Origin: Saussurea involucrata
Taxonomy: Eukaryota > Streptophyta > Magnoliopsida > Asterales > Asteraceae
Length of the DNA: 64,000 nt
Assembly (NCBI GenBank): GCA_033807775.1
Contig: CM066321.1
Coordinates: 251,646,422-251,710,421, forward strand
Direction: 5' to 3'
Shown: piece by piece, positions 42,238-54,882 of the stretch
Position numbering within the stretch: the first letter of the stretch is position 1
How the letters are laid out: every line of letters starts with the position of its first letter
Notes under the pieces: generated by a model
What the model saw: the letters and a program-made list of their open reading frames with translations, nothing else
The model's database searches: none
Told to the model about the DNA's origin: nothing
Program-made: the position numbers and the translations under genes

Positions 42238-44527
42238 GTGCTTGATCCTACAGATTGTGGAATGATTGGAATGAGTGGCGGTGTTTGTTCCTCTTCAGAA
42301 GTATATACTGAGTCTTCTTGTTCCTCTGTTATAGGTTCCTCTGTAGTTCCTGGAGTTGGTTCTTCAGTAGCTTATGTGGTTGTTTTCCTTGTTGTATCAT
42401 CTTCTGTTGGCTCCCCCTCGGCATTTGCATCTGTAAGGTTTACAGAAGAAGATGAATTGTTTAAGGGACCTGTTAGAGAGATACCTATTTCGTTCTGGCT
42501 GGCAGAAGGTGATTCTCCAGAGGCTCTGACGGCTCCAGCAGAGGGATCAATATCATCATGGAATATCTCTTGAAATAGAAGATTTAAGTCTTCTTCTCGT
42601 GTTTTTGAGATGCCAGAGGATTCCCCTTTTAGACCGAGTTCTGAACTGATTTGTTCAGAAGTCTTCTGGAAGGTGTCGTCAAAAGAAACATTTATGCTTT
42701 CTACAATCGTTCGAGACCGCAGAAGATAAACTCTGTAGGCCTTGGAAGTTGTAAAGTATCCTATGAACTTGCCTTCATCTGCCTTTACTTCAAACTTTCC
42801 TCTTGCTTCTCTATCATTTAAGACGAAGCACATGCATCCAAATACATGGAAGAACTTGATGTTTGGTCGTCTTTTGTTGATCAAATGATATGGTGTTTTG
42901 ATGTGTCTCTTTACGATGGTTGATCGATTTTGGGTATAGCAAGCGGTTGATACTGCTTCTGCCCAAAATGTCATTGGTAATCTACATGCTGTTAGCATAG
43001 TTCTGGCGGCTTCCACAAGCGTGCGATTCTTTCGTTCGACCACGCCATTCTGTTATGGGGTGCGTGCATCAGAGAAGTTCTGTGAAACTCCTTCTTCTGT
43101 AAGATAGGTTTCAATGACAGAGTTTTTGAATTCTGTGCCATTGTCGCTTCTCAGTTTCTAAATCCTGCACTCATACAGAACTTGGATTCTTTTCATTAAA
43201 TTTATTAGTATGTTTGGAACATCTGATTTCTTTCTGACAAATTCAACCCATGTAAATATTGAGAATTCATCGATCAAAACAAGTATATATTTCTTGCCAC
43301 CTAGGCTCTGTGTAGCGATTGGACCGCAGAGGTCGACATGAAGCATGTACAGAGGCCTAGTGCAAGATACATCAGTTTTGCCTTTATGGGAAGCTCTTTT
43401 GAGTTTTCCCATTTCGCAACTCAAAGAAGCGAGAAGTAAGAAACTCGCAAGCCAAGGTTGCGAAAAGTGGGAAAACTCGCAAGCAACAGTTGCGAAAAGT
43501 GGAGAAACTCGCAAGACACGGTTGCGAAAAGTAGCCTTGGACACTGAAAGAAACCTGACAAATCACTTTTCGCAAAAGAAGCTTGCTAAAAGTTTTAAAA
43601 TTCGGGTCAGTGGGTTGCAAAAAGTAAGAATTTCGAGTCAATGGGTTGCGAAAAGCTGTAAAATTTGGGTCTTAAGGATGCGAAAAGCTATGCGAGATGT
43701 AGACTTGAATGAAGAACAACACTCAGATCGAAGAAGCTTGCGAAAAGTAGGATGAATGTTGCGAAAAGTTTAGATCTTGCGAGATTCTTCCAAAAACGAC
43801 AGAAATCACTTAAAACTCAAAATATCTGAAATCAAACTGTGCAGATAAGTTCGAAATATAAATTCGACCACCTCTTCTTCATACACAAACCTCTGAATCA
43901 GAAATTTGAAGATCGAACAGTAGCAAACTTCGAACAGACCAAAAACTCAGAAAAGTGCAAAATTGATCTTGAAATCTTTCGAATTAGCTCTCGATTCTTG
44001 AATAAGAATTATTCTCCACACAAAAACGAATCCAAAGAACCAATTCACGAACAAATTCGATCACAAATCAACAAAATTTGATAAAATTTCAAGAAAATGA
44101 GATTTTCTTGGAAAATCAAGAAAATCAATCAAATTCTCTTGAAAAATCCTCAAAATCTACTGATTGATCAACGAAATTCTTCTCTGAATCTTGATCCTAC
44201 TCTGATACCAATTGTTAATCCAAGATCAACAATAACGTGCTCTGATACCAAATGTTAAACCAAGATCTAATCAAGATAGAGAAGATGTGAATTCGTCATC
44301 TCATTGATCAATAACATTGTATACAAGATATGAGTTCTGCACTTTCTCTCTCTAAGATATGAGTTATGTATAATGAGAGTGTTTCTAAGAGTCCTATAAA
44401 CTAACACACAACAAAACCTATTTATACTAAACACAATACAAGGTGTAAACAACACAATACAACTCAATACATTGACTTTGACTTTGACCTTTCTATATTA
44501 AAACCTCGAAGACATATTGCACTAACA
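42238..44527 (-). repeat. Array unit U16 (2290 bp)
   Basis: LTR at 44253-44527. It has the same 10-bp leader collapse as U6 (near 43890). The PBS/LTR junction reads CCAAATGTTAAAC and hairpin A is altered to TTTTCTTGGAAA. Confidence 0.9.
42372..43412 (-). pseudogene. Integrase core fragment of U16, two nonsense codons
   Basis: Gln of RIQKL is TAG (43158-43160) and the first Gln of TPQQNG is TAA (43053-43055). Both precede the catalytic Glu, so this copy cannot make a core. Length is unchanged. Confidence 0.83.
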
Positions 44528-46806
44528 GTGCTTGATCCTACAGATTGTGGAATGAGTGGAATGAGTGGCGGTGTTTGTTCCTCTTCAGAAGTATATACTG
44601 AGTCTTCTTGTTCCTCTGTTATTGGTTCCTCTGTAGTTCCTGGAGTTGGTTCTTCAGTAGCTTATGTGGTTGTTTTCCTTGTTGTATCATCTTCTGTTGG
44701 CTCCCCCTCGGCATTTGCATCTGTAAGGTTTACAAAAGAAAATGAATTGTTTAAGGGACCTGTTAGAGAGATACCTATTTCGTTCTGGCTGGCAGAAGGT
44801 GATTCTCCAGAGGCTCTGACGGCTCCAGCAGAGGGATCAATATCATCATGGAATATCTCTTGAAATAGAAGATTTAAGTCTTCTTCTTGTGTTTTTGAGA
44901 TGCCAGAGGATTCCCCTTTTAGACCGAGTTCTGAACTGATTTGTTCAGAAGTCTTCTGGAAGGTGTCGTCAAAAGAAAAATTTATGCTTTCTACAATCGT
45001 TCGAGACCGCAGAAGATAAACTCTGTAGGCCTTGGAAGTTGTAAAGTATCCTATGAACTTGCCTTCATCTGCCTTTACTTCAAACTTTCCTCTTGCTTCT
45101 CTATCATTTAAGACGAAGCACATGCATCCAAATACATGGAAGAACTTGATGTTTGGTCGTCTTTTGTTGATCAAATGATATGGTGTTTTGATGTGTCTCT
45201 TTACGATGGTTGATCGATTTTGGGTATAGCAAGCGGTTGATACTGCTTCTGCCCAAAATGTCATTGGTAATCTACATGTGGTTAGCATAGTTCTGGCGGC
45301 TTCCACAAGCGTGCGATTCTTTCGTTCGACCACGCCATTCTGTTGTGGGGTGCGTGCATCAGAGAAGTTCTGTGAAATTCCTTCTTCTGTAAGATAGGTT
45401 TCAATGACAGAGTTTTTGAATTCTGTGCCATTGTCGCTTCTCAGTTTCTGAATCCTGCACTCATACAGAACTTGGATTCTTTTCATTAAATTTATCAATA
45501 TGTTTGGAACATCTTATTTCTTTCTGACAAATTCAACCCATGTAAATCTTGAGAATTCATCGATCAAAACAAGTATATATTTCTTGCCACCTAGGCTCTG
45601 TGTAGCGATTGGACCGCAGAGGTCGACATGAAGCATGTACAGAGGCCTAGTGCAAGATACATCAGTTTTGCCTTTATGGGAAACTCTTTTGAGTTTTCCC
45701 ATTTCGCAACTCAAAGAAGCGAGAAGAAAGAAACTTGCAAGCCAAGGTTGCGAAAAGTGGGAAAACTCGCAAGCAACAGTTGCGAAAAGTGGAGAAACTC
45801 GCAAGACACGGTTGCGAAAAGTAGCCTTGGACACTGAAAGAAATCTGACAGATCACTTTTCGCAAAAGAAGCTTGCGAAAAGTTTTAAAATTCGGGTCAG
45901 TGGGTTGGGAAAAGTAAGAATTTCGGGTCAGTGGGTTGCGAAAAGCTGTAAAATTCGGGTCTTAAGGATGCGAAAAGCTATGCGAGATGTAGACTTGAAT
46001 GAAGAACAACACTCAGATCGAAGAAGCTTGCGAAAAGTTTAGATCTTGCGAGATTCTTCCAAAAATGACAGAAATCACTTAAAACTCAAAATATCTGAAA
46101 TCAAACTGTGCAAATAAGTTCGAAATATAAATTCGATCACCTCTTCTTCATACACAAACCTCTGAAAACCTCTGAATCAGAAATTTGAAGATCGAACAGT
46201 AGCAAACTTCGAACAGACCAAAAACTCAGAAAAGTGCAAAATTGATCTTGAAATCCTTCGAATTAGCTCTCGATTCTTGAATAAGAATTATTCTCCACAC
46301 AAAAACGAATCCAAAGAACCAATTCACGAACAAATTCGATCACAAATCAACAAAATTTGATAAAATTTCAAGAAAATGAGATTTTCTTGAAAAATCAAGA
46401 AAATCAATCAAATTCTATTGAAAATTCCTCAAAATCTACTGATTGATCAACGAAATTCTTCTCTGATTCTTGATCCTGCTCTGATACCAATTGTTAATCC
46501 AAGATCAACAATAACGTGCTCTAATACCAATTGTTAAACCAAGATCTAATCAAGATAGAGAAGATGTGAATTCGTCATCTCATTGATCAATAACATTGTA
46601 TACAAGATGTGAGTTCTGCACTTTCTCTCTCTAAGATATGAGTTATGTATAATGAGAGTGTTTCTAAGAGTCCTCTAAACTAACACACAACAAAACCTGT
46701 TTATACTAAACACAATACAAGGTGTAAACAACACAATACAACTCAATACATTGACTTTGACTTTGACCTTTCTATATTAAAACCTTGAAGACATATTGCA
46801 CTAACA
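44528..46806 (-). repeat. Array unit U17 (2279 bp)
   Basis: LTR at 46532-46806. A 21-bp loss near 46038 removes one minisatellite step (TAGGATGAATG plus a core). A core reads TTGGGAAAAGT. The LTR has AAGATGTGAG and CTGTTTATAC. All of these are shared with U18. Confidence 0.9.
44662..45702 (-). pseudogene. Integrase core fragment of U17, nonsense codon
   Basis: Ser of KKSDVPN is TAA (45514-45516), between the first and second catalytic Asp. The same mutation is in U18, so it predates their duplication. Private changes include SFSFVNLT and KLKRVSHK. Confidence 0.83.
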
Positions 46807-49085
46807 GTGCTTGATCCTACAGATTGTGGAATGATTGGAATGAGTGGCGGTGTTTGTTCCTCTTCAGAAGTATATACTGAGTCTTCTTATTCCTCTGTTA
46901 TTGGTTCCTCTGTAGTTCCTGGAGTTGGTTCTTTAGTAGCTTATGTGGTTGTTTTCCTTGTTGTATCATCTTCTGTTGGCTCCCCCTCGGCATTTGCATC
47001 TGTAAGGTTTACAGAAGAAGATGAATTGTTTAAGGGACCTGTTAGAGAGATACCTATTTCGTTCTGGCTGGCAGAAGGTGATTCTCCAGAGGCTCTGACG
47101 GCTCCAGCAGAGGGATCAATATCATCATGGAATATCTCTTGAAATAGAAGATTTAAGTCTTCTTCTCGTGTTTTTGAGATGCCAGAGGATTCCCCTTTTA
47201 GACCGAGTTCTGAACTGATTTGTTCAGAAGTCTTCTGGAAGGTGTCGTCAAAAGAAAAATTTATGCTTTCTACAATCGTTCGAGACCGCAGAAGATAAAC
47301 TCTGTAGGCCTTGGAAGTTGTAAAGTATCCTATGAACTTGCCTTCATCTGCCTTTACTTCAAACTTTCCTCTTGCTTCTCTATCATTTAAGACGAAGCAC
47401 ATGCATCCAAATACATGGAAGAACTTGATGTTTGGTCATATTTTGTTGATCAAATGATATGGTGTTTTGATGTGTCTCTTTACGATGGTTGATCGATTTT
47501 GGGTATAGCAAGCGGTTGATACTGCTTCTGCCCAAAATGTCATTGGTAATCTACATGCGGTTAGCATAGTTCTGGCGGCTTCCACAAGCGTGCGATTCTT
47601 TCGTTCGACCACGCCATTCTGTTGTGGGGTGCGTGCATCAGAGAAGTTCTGTGAAATTCCTTCTTCTGTAAGATAGGTTTCAATGACAGAGTTTTTGAAT
47701 TCTGTGCCATTGTCGCTTCTCAGTTTCTGAATCCTGCACTCATACAGAACTTGGATTCTTTTCATTAAATTTATCAGTATGTTTGGAACATCTTATTTCT
47801 TTCTGACAAATTCAACCCATGTAAATCTTGAGAATTCATCGATCAAAACAAGTATATATTTCTTGCCACCTAGGCTCTGTGTAGCGATTGGACCGCAGAG
47901 GTCGACATGAAGCATGTACAGAGGCCTAGTGCAAGATACATCAGTTTTGCCTTTATGGGAAGCTCTTTTGAGTTTTCCCATTTCGCAACTCAAAGAAGCG
48001 AGAAGAAAGAAACTTGCAAGCCAAGGTTGCGAAAAGTGGGAAAACTCGCAAGCAACAGTTGCGAAAAGTGGAGAAACTCGCAAGACACGGTTGCGAAAAG
48101 TAGCCTTGGACACTGAAAGAAATCTGACAGATCACTTTTCGCAAAAGAAGCTTGCGAAAAGTTTTAAAATTCGGGTCAGTGGGTTGGGAAAAGTAAGAAT
48201 TTCGGGTCAGTGGGTTGCGAAAAGCTGTAAAATTCGGGTCTTAAGGATGCGAAAAGCTATGCGAGATGTAGACTTGAATGAAGAACAACACTCAGATCGA
48301 AGAAGCTTGCGAAAAGTTTAGATCTTGCGAGATTCTTCCAAAAATGACAGAAATCACTTAAAACTCAAAATATCTGAAATCAAACTGTGCAAATAAGTTC
48401 GAAATATAAATTCGACCACCTCTTCTTCATACACAAACCTCTGAAAACCTCTGAATCAGAAATTTGAAGATCGAACAGTAGCAAACTTCGAACAGACCAA
48501 AAACTCAGAAAAGTGCAAAATTGATCTTGAAATCCTTCGAATTAGCTCTCGATTCTTGAATAAGAATTATTCTCCACACAAAAACGAATCCAAAGAACCA
48601 ATTCACGAACAAATTCGATCACAAATAAACAAAATTTGATAAAATTTCAAGAAAATGAGATTTTCTTGAAAAATCAAGAAAATCAATCAAATTCTCTTGA
48701 AAATTCCTCAAAATCTACTGATTGATCAACGAAATTCTTCTCTGATTCTTGATCCTGCTCTGATACCAATTGTTAATCCAAGATCAACAATAACGTGCTC
48801 TAATACCAATTGTTAAACCAAGATCTAATCAAGATAGAGAAGATGTGAATTCGTCATCTCATTGATCAATAACATTGTATACAAGATGTGAGTTCTGCAG
48901 TTTCTCTCTCTAAGATATGAGTTATGTATAATGAGAGTGTTTCTAAGAGTCCTCTAAACTAACACACAACAAAACCTGTTTATACTAAACACAATACAAG
49001 GTGTAAACAACACAATACAACTCAATACATTGACTTTGACTTTGACCTTTCTATATTAAAACCTTGAAGACATATTGCACTAACA
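46807..49085 (-). repeat. Array unit U18 (2279 bp)
   Basis: LTR at 48811-49085. Same 21-bp loss and LTR variants as U17. TCTTTAGTAGC in the linker end is shared with U19. Confidence 0.9.
46941..47981 (-). pseudogene. Integrase core fragment of U18, two nonsense codons
   Basis: TAA at 47793-47795 (shared with U17) and TGA at 47436-47438 (Arg of KRRPN, next to an Arg-to-Ile change). Confidence 0.83.
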
Positions 49086-49219
49086 GTGCTTGATCCTACA
49101 GATTGTGGAATGATTGGAATGAGTGGCGGTGTTTGTTCCTCTTCAGAAGTATATACTGAGTCTTCTTATTCCTCTGTTATTGGTTCCTCTGTAGTTCCTG
49201 GAGTTGGTTCTTTAGTAGC

Positions 49220-50259
49220 TTATGTGGTTGTTTTCCTTGTTGTATCATCTTCTGTTGGCTCCCCCTCGGCATTTGCATCTGTAAGGTTTACAGAAGAAGA
49301 TGAATTGTTTAAGGGACCTGTTAGAGAGATACCTATTTCGTTCTGGCTGGCAGAAGGTGATTCTCCAGAGGCTCTGACGGCTCCAGCAGAGGGATCAATA
49401 TCATCATGGAATATCTCTTGAAATAGAAGATTTAAGTCTTCTTCTCGTGTTTTTGAGATGCCAGAGGATTCCCCTTTTAGACCGAGTTCTGAACTGATTT
49501 GTTCAGAAGTCTTCTGGAAGGTGTCATCAAAAGAAACATTTATGCTTTCTACAATCGTTCGAGACCGCAGAAGATAAACTTTGTAGGCCTTGGAAGTTGT
49601 AAAGTATCCAATGAACTTGCCTTCATCTGCCTTTACTTCAAACTTTCCTCTTGCTTCTCTATCAGTTAAGACGAAGCACATGCATCCAAATACATGGAAG
49701 AACTTGATGTTTGGTCGTCTTTTGTTGATCAAATGATATGGTGTTTTGATGTGTCTCTTTACGATGGTTGATCGATTTTGGGTATAGCAAGCGGTTGATA
49801 CTGCTTCTGCCCAAAATGTCATTGGTAATCCACATGCGGTTAGCATAGTTCTGGCGGCTTCCACAAGCGTGCGATTCTTTCGTTCGACCACACCATTCTG
49901 TTGTGGGGTGCGTGCATCAGAGAAGTTCTGTGAAATTCCTTCTTCTGTAAGATAGGTTTCAATGACAGAGTTTTTGAATTCTGTGCCATTGTCGCTTCTC
50001 AGTTTCTGATTCCTGCACTCATACAGAACTTGGATTCTTTTCATAAATTTATCAGTATGTTTGGAACATCTGATTTCTTTCTGAAAAATTCAACCCATGT
50101 AAATATTTATAATTCATCGATCAAAACAAGTATATATTTCTTGCCACCTAGGCTCTGTGTAGCGATTGGACCGCAGATGTCGACATGAAGCATGTACAGA
50201 GGCCTAGTGCAAGATACATCAGTTTTGCCTTTATGGGAAGCTCTTTTGAGTTTTCCCAT
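49220..50259 (-). pseudogene. Integrase core fragment of U19, frameshift and stop
   Basis: 1040 bp. A 1-bp deletion at about 50045 (TTCATAAATT for TTCATTAAATT) shifts the frame before the second catalytic Asp and is shared with U20. An additional TAA at 50107-50109 follows LIDEL. ECRNQKL and LTDREAR are also shared with U20. Confidence 0.83.
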
Positions 50260-50872
50260 TTCGCAACTCAAAGAAGCGAGAAGTAAGAAACTCACAAGCC
50301 AAGGTTGCGAAAAGTGGGAAAACTCGCAAGCAACAGTTGCGAAAAGTGGAGAAACTCGCAAGACACGGTTGCGAAAAGTAGCCTTGGACACTGAAAGAAA
50401 TCTGACAGATCACTTTTCGCAAAAGAAGCTTGCGAAAAGTTTTAAAATTCGGGTCAGTGGGTTGCGAAAAGTAAGAATTTCGGGTCAGTGGGTTGCGAAA
50501 AGCTGTAAAATTCGGGTCTTAAGGATGCGAAAAGCTATGCGAGATGTAGACTTGAATGAAGAACAACACTCAGATCGAAGAAGCTTGCGAAAAGTAGGAT
50601 GAATGTTGCGAAAAGTTTAGATCTTGCGAGATTCTTCCAAAAACGACAGAAATCACTTAAAACTCAAAATATCTGAAATCAAACTGTGCAGATAAGTTCG
50701 AAATATAAATTCGACCACCTCTTCTTCATACACAAACCTCTGAAAACCTCTGAATCAGAAATTTGAAGATCGAACAGTAGCAAACTTCGAACAGACCAAA
50801 AACTCAGAAAAGTGCAAAATTGATCTTGAAATCCTTCGAATTAGCTCTCGATTCTTGAATAAGAATTATTCT

Positions 50873-51429
50873 TGTTAGGTCTAGAGTTTTGTCAAAAACA
50901 CAAGTGTTGAGTTCTGAGTAAGAAGACTAAAGAAGACTCAGAAGACTCAGAAGTTCTGAGTAGAAGACTCAGAAGTTCTGAGTGAGAAATCTCAAAAAGA
51001 TTCTAAGTGTTGGATTCTGACTAGAAGGTTCAGAGTTCTGAGTAGGAGACTCAGAACTTCTGACTATGAAGACAAATGTTCTGAAGCGCTTATTCAGAAG
51101 TATGTTCAGAATTCATATCTTGGGATATTATCTGTTATATTCAGTTACTAATTAGGACACGTGTAATTGTTCTATTAGTCTGTTTCTCATATGTACTGTA
51201 GCTTTAGCTATTATCTACAGTATATATAGGAGTTAGCAACTGTAGCTAACTGAATCTTTGGCTAACCTTTTGGATAACTCTTTACGCATAAATTGTTAGA
51301 TCTATTGAGAGAGAAATTCATTGTAATATCTTGTAATTCATAGATTGTTAATAGATCATATGACCAGTTGCTGTTAATACGATCTTAATTGTTCATATTT
51401 GATTGTAAGAGTGTATCCTGAAACTTACA
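50873..51429 (+). repeat. E2 5' LTR (557 bp)
   Basis: TATA box TATATATAG at 51221-51229, preceded by the palindrome ACACGTGT (51157-51164), a G-box/ABRE-like core about 60 bp upstream. The first 250 bp are rich in ACTCAGAAGTTCTGAGT repeats. Confidence 0.92.
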
Positions 51430-51431
51430 AT

Positions 51432-51444
51432 TGGTATCAGAGCC
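51432..51444 (+). promoter_or_regulatory. E2 primer-binding site
   Basis: TGGTATCAGAGCC, exact complement of the initiator tRNA-Met 3' end as known for plant copia elements, 2 bp from the LTR. Confidence 0.9.
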
Positions 51445-51917
51445 AATCAACAAACAAATTCGACCAAGAGTGTGTTTGATCGCGTTCTTGAAGTTTCTTG
51501 ATCAATTCGACAATTGATTCCGCTGCTGCTAACAATTCTTGAATTCCTAACAATTCTTGAATTCGTTTCTATCATTGATTCAAGAAATTTGAATTTGTCT
51601 TTCTGTTGAATCGATATCTTACAATCAAGTTATCCAAAGATTTTCTCTCTATGCTGATTAATTCTCGAAATTAAACAGAGATCACAGGTATGTTTTCGAA
51701 ATTCTTGATTGGTTTCTGGATCAAAGTGATTATATCTGCTGCATGTTGATTAGTATTCAAATTTTTTGTTGAAAAGAAGATTTCATTAATTCATGTACTC
51801 TAACTGTTTGATGAAATGCATGTGACAGATTTGATTAATTCTTGCATGTTCTAGATTTGTGTTGATTCTCATTTTTTATCATAATTCATAGTTGATATTC
51901 GAATTTGTCATTTCATC
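51445..51917 (+). other. E2 leader with a predicted intron 51688-51828
   Basis: Donor CAG|GTATGT (51685-51693), CTAAC about 25 nt before the acceptor, and GACAG ending at 51828. The spacing is identical in E1. Splicing would bring the gag ATG closer to the cap. Not proven. Confidence 0.5.
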
Positions 51918-53198
51918 ATGCCTGAGATTATTGAAATTTTTGTGAGACCTGCAATTTCTATAACCAGTTCAGACAATTTACAAAAATTAAGTCCTGTAAA
52001 AGCAAAAGAAACAATTTCTGAACCAAAAACTGAGATTGTTCATTTTGAAAGCAAGATTGCTAATCTTCAAGCAAAACAAGACGAATATGCAAAAGTTATA
52101 AAGATTTTGCAAAAAGAGAAATCTGATTTTCTAAAGGATTTTGAAAAGGTTCAAGAAAACATAAAGTTGTTAGAAAAAGAGAATGTTGATTTGAAAGAGA
52201 AAGGCAATTTTAGAAGAAAGATGTTGACAGAGTCTGAAAATAGAATCAAATCATGTGAAATGAAAAATTGTCAACTCTTGAAACAGATCTATGATTTTGA
52301 ACAAGTTCTTATACTTGAAAGAGTGAAATTTGAGAAAGAGAGAAGAGACTTTCAAACTGAGAGGAATGGTTTTGAAACAAAGTCTGTTGAATTATCTTTG
52401 AAAATTTCTGATTTGGAGAAAATTCTTGCAAAAGAAAGAAAAGAGTTTGAATGCAAGAAAAATGTTTTTCAAAAAGAAAAGATTGGCTTTGAGAAAAAGA
52501 AAACAGGAATGTTAAATGAGTTTTCTGTAAAAATCAATGAGTTGGAGAAAGAGTTAGAAGATGGAAGGAAAGAGACTGAAAAGAAGAAGGTAAATGGCTT
52601 TAAAGAAAAATGCTTAAAAGATGAGTTTGAGAAGGAAAAGAAAGTTTTTCATTTGGAGATAAGGAGGCTTATTAAGAAATTATCTGATTTATCAACTAAA
52701 ATCATGATAGAGAGGAAGTCCAAATCTGATTTGCAGTCAAGGTTTGATTTGTATGTTAAAAAGTTTAGGGAATTTGAAACGAAAGTTGTTGACAAATCAA
52801 ATCATAGTTCAAAAGATCAGATTCGTTCTTCTAATCTGTTTTATGATTCTGCTATTGATAAATCTTATAATTGTTCTTTTAAAAAGATAAAAATGGAATG
52901 GAGAGTTAAAGGAACAACTTCCAAGAAAGAAGTGCCAAAATCAAAAGTTCCTAATTCAAATGTCAAGAAGAACAATACATTTCAAAGAAAATCTTTTGTT
53001 AAACCTGATGTGATTTATTCTGTAAATCAATTAGTCAGAATTGCACAAAAGAAACTTTGTTGTTCATATTGTGGGACTAATGATTTTGTGAACAAGAATT
53101 TTATTCAGCACTGGTATGGTTCTTATAGAATATCTGCATATGCCACTGCACCTAACAAACCTGGACCCAAGTTCATATGGGTACCAAAGACAACTTAA
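51918..53198 (+). CDS. E2 gag-like coiled-coil protein, 426 aa
   Basis: Intact ORF starting MPEIIEIFVRP, the first ATG after the predicted acceptor in this frame. Same architecture as the E1 protein: Thr/Ser-containing N-terminus, long charged coiled coil (about residues 40-290), basic region (KGTTSKKEVPKSKVP), a degenerate CX2C knuckle (CSYCGTNDF) with both the His and last Cys positions as Phe, and terminal GPKFIWVPK. It lacks one NVDLKE copy relative to E1. Retention of an open frame in both copies suggests either recent spread or use of the protein. Alternative: a captured host coiled-coil gene, but the knuckle and WVPK end argue for gag. Confidence 0.86.
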   Translation: MPEIIEIFVRPAISITSSDNLQKLSPVKAKETISEPKTEIVHFESKIANLQAKQDEYAKVIKILQKEKSDFLKDFEKVQENIKLLEKENVDLKEKGNFRRKMLTESENRIKSCEMKNCQLLKQIYDFEQVLILERVKFEKERRDFQTERNGFETKSVELSLKISDLEKILAKERKEFECKKNVFQKEKIGFEKKKTGMLNEFSVKINELEKELEDGRKETEKKKVNGFKEKCLKDEFEKEKKVFHLEIRRLIKKLSDLSTKIMIERKSKSDLQSRFDLYVKKFREFETKVVDKSNHSSKDQIRSSNLFYDSAIDKSYNCSFKKIKMEWRVKGTTSKKEVPKSKVPNSNVKKNNTFQRKSFVKPDVIYSVNQLVRIAQKKLCCSYCGTNDFVNKNFIQHWYGSYRISAYATAPNKPGPKFIWVPKTT

Positions 53199-53602
53199 TC
53201 TGTTTTGCAGGTTATTCATGTGTAGAGTTGAATGATAATACTGACACATGACTTAAAACCGATGCTGTGCTTAAATTGAGAATATTGACTTTTGGATAAT
53301 TCAGTCCAAAACTCGATCTGAATGTAATTATGGATTTCTGATTCATATAGATCAATTTGTTGATCTTGAAGATTTTTTTGAAAAAGTTCTGTTTGCTATG
53401 AGGTTATCGAACTCATAGATGTGAGTGTTTTTAGTAGAAAACATTTCCAGAGAATGTGTTCAGAATCACATTTTAAGCAACCCTGCAAATTTTGGTTGAA
53501 AAATTCTGATTTTTGAGCAAGTTATGGTGATTTGAAGTTCAGAATGTTCAAAAATCACAAAATCCAAACATTTTTCTAAGGCATTTTCTCTGGATAGTTT
53601 TA

Positions 53603-53757
53603 TCAGAATTCTGACTCTGTTACTCAGAAGTTCTGACTCTACTACTCAGAATTCTGACTCAACTAATCAGAATTCTGACTCTGATACTTAGAATTTTGAG
53701 CAAGTTACTCATAATTCTGACTCTTCTAATCAGAATTCTGACTCTACTACTCAGAAT
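53603..53757. repeat. Palindrome-rich minisatellite in E2
   Basis: Units of the type CAGAATTCTGACTCTACTACT with the perfect palindrome CAGAATTCTG; shorter than its E1 counterpart. Confidence 0.75.
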
Positions 53758-54785
53758 TTTTTTTTTTGATAACTAATGAGGAATCATCGTAGATGATTAC
53801 CAAAATCTCTTGATTTTGCAGGATTATCTTGATTTCAGAGGAAGCATTGACTCAAAATTTGATCTGATTGTTTCAAGATAATGTTCAAAACCCGTGATTC
53901 AACGTTTTAGGTTTTTGAACATATCAGTTCAAAACCCGTACTTAAATGACAATGGCTTCTGAATAATTCAGTTCAGGACCCGTACTTCAGAGACTAAGAC
54001 TTCTAAACAAATCAGTTTAGAACTCATACTTCTCAGGTGATATCCTTAACTGTCATATTTTTCTGTTTCAAGGAACAAGTGGTGAAAGGTAACATTGTAT
54101 TATGTTTTATTTCTATTGCTTTGAATGTTTGAATCTTAACAATTTAATTCAATGATATGATTTTTTTATTTTTCATTCAATGAATAAAATGTGTGTCAAT
54201 GGTGCTTTTACAAGTATTTTTGTATTATCTGAGCTATATTTGTTTCAACTTTCACTTCTGAAATAAATCGAAAGGTTAGCAAATCATGAATGAAATTATG
54301 CTGAATGCTCAATGTTATGAAATTTAGGCTTATATAGAATATAATGCTCAAAAAGCATAATTTGTCAGAATGTTGGATGGAAACGAAAATATGGGGGAAG
54401 TACTACGTTTTAGAACCAAGTGATTGAGATGCAATATATATATACAAAATCATTTAGTTTGAAAGTTTGTACCTGTGGCCTTTCTGGTTTGGGAGAGTAA
54501 GTCCTAAGGGGTGCTCGACACCTAGTCCCTAAGATCAACTGGTCTAGGATCGGCTGACCCAAATCCTGCAATAGAATCAGATAGAAAACCATGTTCTACT
54601 GGTACAAATGGGTTTAAGATATATCGATGTGGCCTTTATGGTTTGGGAAATTAAGTTCCAAGGGGTGCTTGTCACCTAGCACCTAAGACCAACTGGTCTG
54701 GGATATGCTGACCCAAATCCTGCTATAGAACCAGATAGAAAGTCATGTTTAACGATGTATCTTATTCTTACTAAACTTTTTGATT

Positions 54786-54882
54786 AAAAGATGCCAATGT
54801 GCACAAAATTAAAAGATGTCAATGAGCACAAAATTAAAAGATGTCAATGAGCACAAAATTAAAAGATGCCAATGAGCACACA
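54786..54882. repeat. 25-bp tandem repeat, four copies, in E2
   Basis: Consensus AAAAGATGYCAATGAGCACA plus AAATT. E1 has only two copies at 24936-24984. Confidence 0.8.

Noticed and set aside
53603..53757. Heat-shock elements in the GAATTC/GAACTTC repeats of E1 and E2
   Set aside because: HSEs need GAA and TTC separated by two bases; here the spacing is zero or one.
54410..54592. Short ORFs within the ~110-bp direct repeats of E1 and E2
   Set aside because: They are in opposite orientation to the element, not kept as a common start and end, and show no domain.
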